Shown piece after piece: positions 6,655-7,553 of a stretch of DNA of 7,553 nt. Position numbers and translations under genes: made by a program. Origin of the DNA: Candidatus Puniceispirillum sp. (GTDB taxonomy: Bacteria; Pseudomonadota; Alphaproteobacteria; Puniceispirillales; Puniceispirillaceae); assembly GCA_018668795.1 (NCBI GenBank), contig JABJBD010000232.1, positions 1-7,553 of the forward strand, given 5' to 3'. Position 1 is the first letter of the stretch. Each line of letters starts with the position of its first letter. A model generated the notes under the pieces. It was not told the DNA's origin. It did no database searches and was given only the letters and a program-made list of their open reading frames with translations.

Positions 6655-7416
6655 ATGCTTGTTGTGGTTTCACCTGCTAAAAAATTGAATATGCAACCTG
6701 CCGACGGCGTGGTATCGACCGAACCTGCTTTCTCCCGTGATGCAGTCGAGCTGGCCGCTGTTGCTCGTGATCTAAGTTTGGAAGATTTGCAGCGTCTGAT
6801 GGGGCTAAGCACAAATTTGGCACAGTTGAATGCTGATCGTTTTGCCGCCTTTGGAAATCAAGACAAAAAACCTGCCGCTTTGGCTTTTGCCGGTGATACC
6901 TATCAGGGGCTTGAAGCGGCATCGCTGGACTCTGACGAAATGGCGTGGGCACAAAATCATTTGCGTATATTATCTGGTCTTTATGGTGTTTTGCGCCCTT
7001 TGGATGCGATTGAACCGTATCGTCTGGAAATGGGAAGCCGGTTGAAAACCTCACGTGGTGCTTCGCTTTATGACTATTGGGGTCAACAGTTATCTGACGC
7101 TTTGAATGCACATGCCACAGCTACTAATTCTCAGGTCTTGGTTAATTGTGCGTCACAGGAATATTTTGGTGCTGTTGATCTGTCAGTCCTTACGCCACAG
7201 GTCATTACGCCTGTATTTATGGAATATAAGGCTGGGAAAGCCAAAATTGTTAGTTTTTTTGCTAAAAAGGCGCGCGGCGCAATGGCGCGATACATCATTC
7301 AGAATCGCTTGACCCAGTCTGATGATTTACGTGGTTTTAATAGCGGCGGTTATAGCTATCAACCAGATCAGTCAGATGCGCAAAAATGGGTTTTCTTGCG
7401 TGATTATCCCTCCTGA
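6655..7416 (+). CDS. yaaA: Peroxide stress protein YaaA (DUF328/UPF0246)
   Basis: This 253-residue cytoplasmic protein matches YaaA, which in Escherichia coli (258 aa) is induced by peroxide, limits intracellular free iron and thereby reduces DNA oxidation; DNA binding has also been reported for the family. It begins directly with the conserved MLVVVSPAKKL. Further family blocks are GDTYQGL (80-86), LSGLYGVLRPLDAIEPYR (106-123), NCASQEYF (164-171), the basic segment KIVSFFAKKARGAMARY (197-213) and FNSGGY (228-233). It is complete and of normal length, with no signal peptide or membrane segment. It diverges from the carbamoylase operon and has its own likely promoter and strong ribosome binding site, so a functional tie to the amide genes is doubtful. 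Confidence 0.95.
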   Translation: MLVVVSPAKKLNMQPADGVVSTEPAFSRDAVELAAVARDLSLEDLQRLMGLSTNLAQLNADRFAAFGNQDKKPAALAFAGDTYQGLEAASLDSDEMAWAQNHLRILSGLYGVLRPLDAIEPYRLEMGSRLKTSRGASLYDYWGQQLSDALNAHATATNSQVLVNCASQEYFGAVDLSVLTPQVITPVFMEYKAGKAKIVSFFAKKARGAMARYIIQNRLTQSDDLRGFNSGGYSYQPDQSDAQKWVFLRDYPS

Positions 7417-7553
7417 TTGTTTCTCATGATTATTCTTCGTGACTATCTTAAGTGTATCTCAGATTGCATGAATGATATATGTGAAGAGGCATCATGGTTT
7501 TAGTGATCAGGCAGAAATAAAAAACGTATTTCATAAACATCTTAATAGCGAAA
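7417..7553. other. Region downstream of yaaA, no recognised gene
   Basis: This 137-bp AT-rich stretch holds no recognisable gene, tRNA or clear intrinsic terminator. A 25-codon frame (7426-7503, plus strand) exists without a Shine-Dalgarno. Its MIILRDYLK start echoes the VFLRDYPS end of YaaA, which may reflect a small duplicated or degraded 3' end rather than a real gene. The window ends before any following gene starts. Confidence 0.4.

Noticed and set aside
1..7553. CRISPR arrays, transposases, tRNA/rRNA genes, phage or defence genes.
   Set aside because: No regularly spaced repeats, terminal inverted repeats with a transposase, cloverleaf-like sequence or defence-type domains were seen on either strand.

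Overview
The window (7,553 bp) is gene-dense and carries five protein-coding genes in three transcription blocks. Base composition is moderate (neither AT- nor GC-extreme by eye). Fused two-domain peptide-type ABC ATPases, M20-family carbamoylases and dimethylformamidase-like proteins together suggest an alphaproteobacterium. A marine SAR116-like lineage is possible, but this is a guess from gene content and composition, because no rRNA or other phylogenetic marker is present.

Layout. Block 1 (+ strand, 1-2994): the 3' part of a fused double-ATPase of the dipeptide/oligopeptide/nickel ABC importer family, whose start lies upstream of the window. It is followed after 27 nt by an amidase-signature (Ser-cisSer-Lys) hydrolase. 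Block 2 (- strand, 6443-3017): an M20 metal-dependent hydrolase of the N-carbamoyl-L-amino-acid hydrolase/allantoate amidohydrolase family, then a homologue of the large (iron-binding) subunit of N,N-dimethylformamidase. These two are tightly packed and probably translated from one mRNA. Blocks 1 and 2 converge with only 22 nt between their stop codons. Block 3 (+ strand, 6655-7416): yaaA, the peroxide-stress protein, divergent from block 2 across a 211-bp intergenic region rich in short inverted repeats.

How the genes may work together. Three mechanistically unrelated hydrolases that cut non-peptide C-N (amide/ureido/formamide-type) bonds sit next to a peptide-type ABC importer ATPase. The simplest inference is a catabolic locus that imports a small nitrogenous compound with more than one amide-like bond and strips nitrogen or carbon from it in steps. 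The substrate cannot be read from the sequence. No small (alpha) dimethylformamidase subunit, hydantoinase, racemase or regulator gene is present here. yaaA is most likely an unrelated housekeeping/stress neighbour.

The most notable points are the grouping of three amidohydrolase types, the dimethylformamidase-like large subunit without a small subunit but with its likely iron-site residues kept, the palindrome-rich divergent control region, a mini-ORF that overlaps the carbamoylase start in an ATGA, and a lysine-rich tail on the ABC ATPase.
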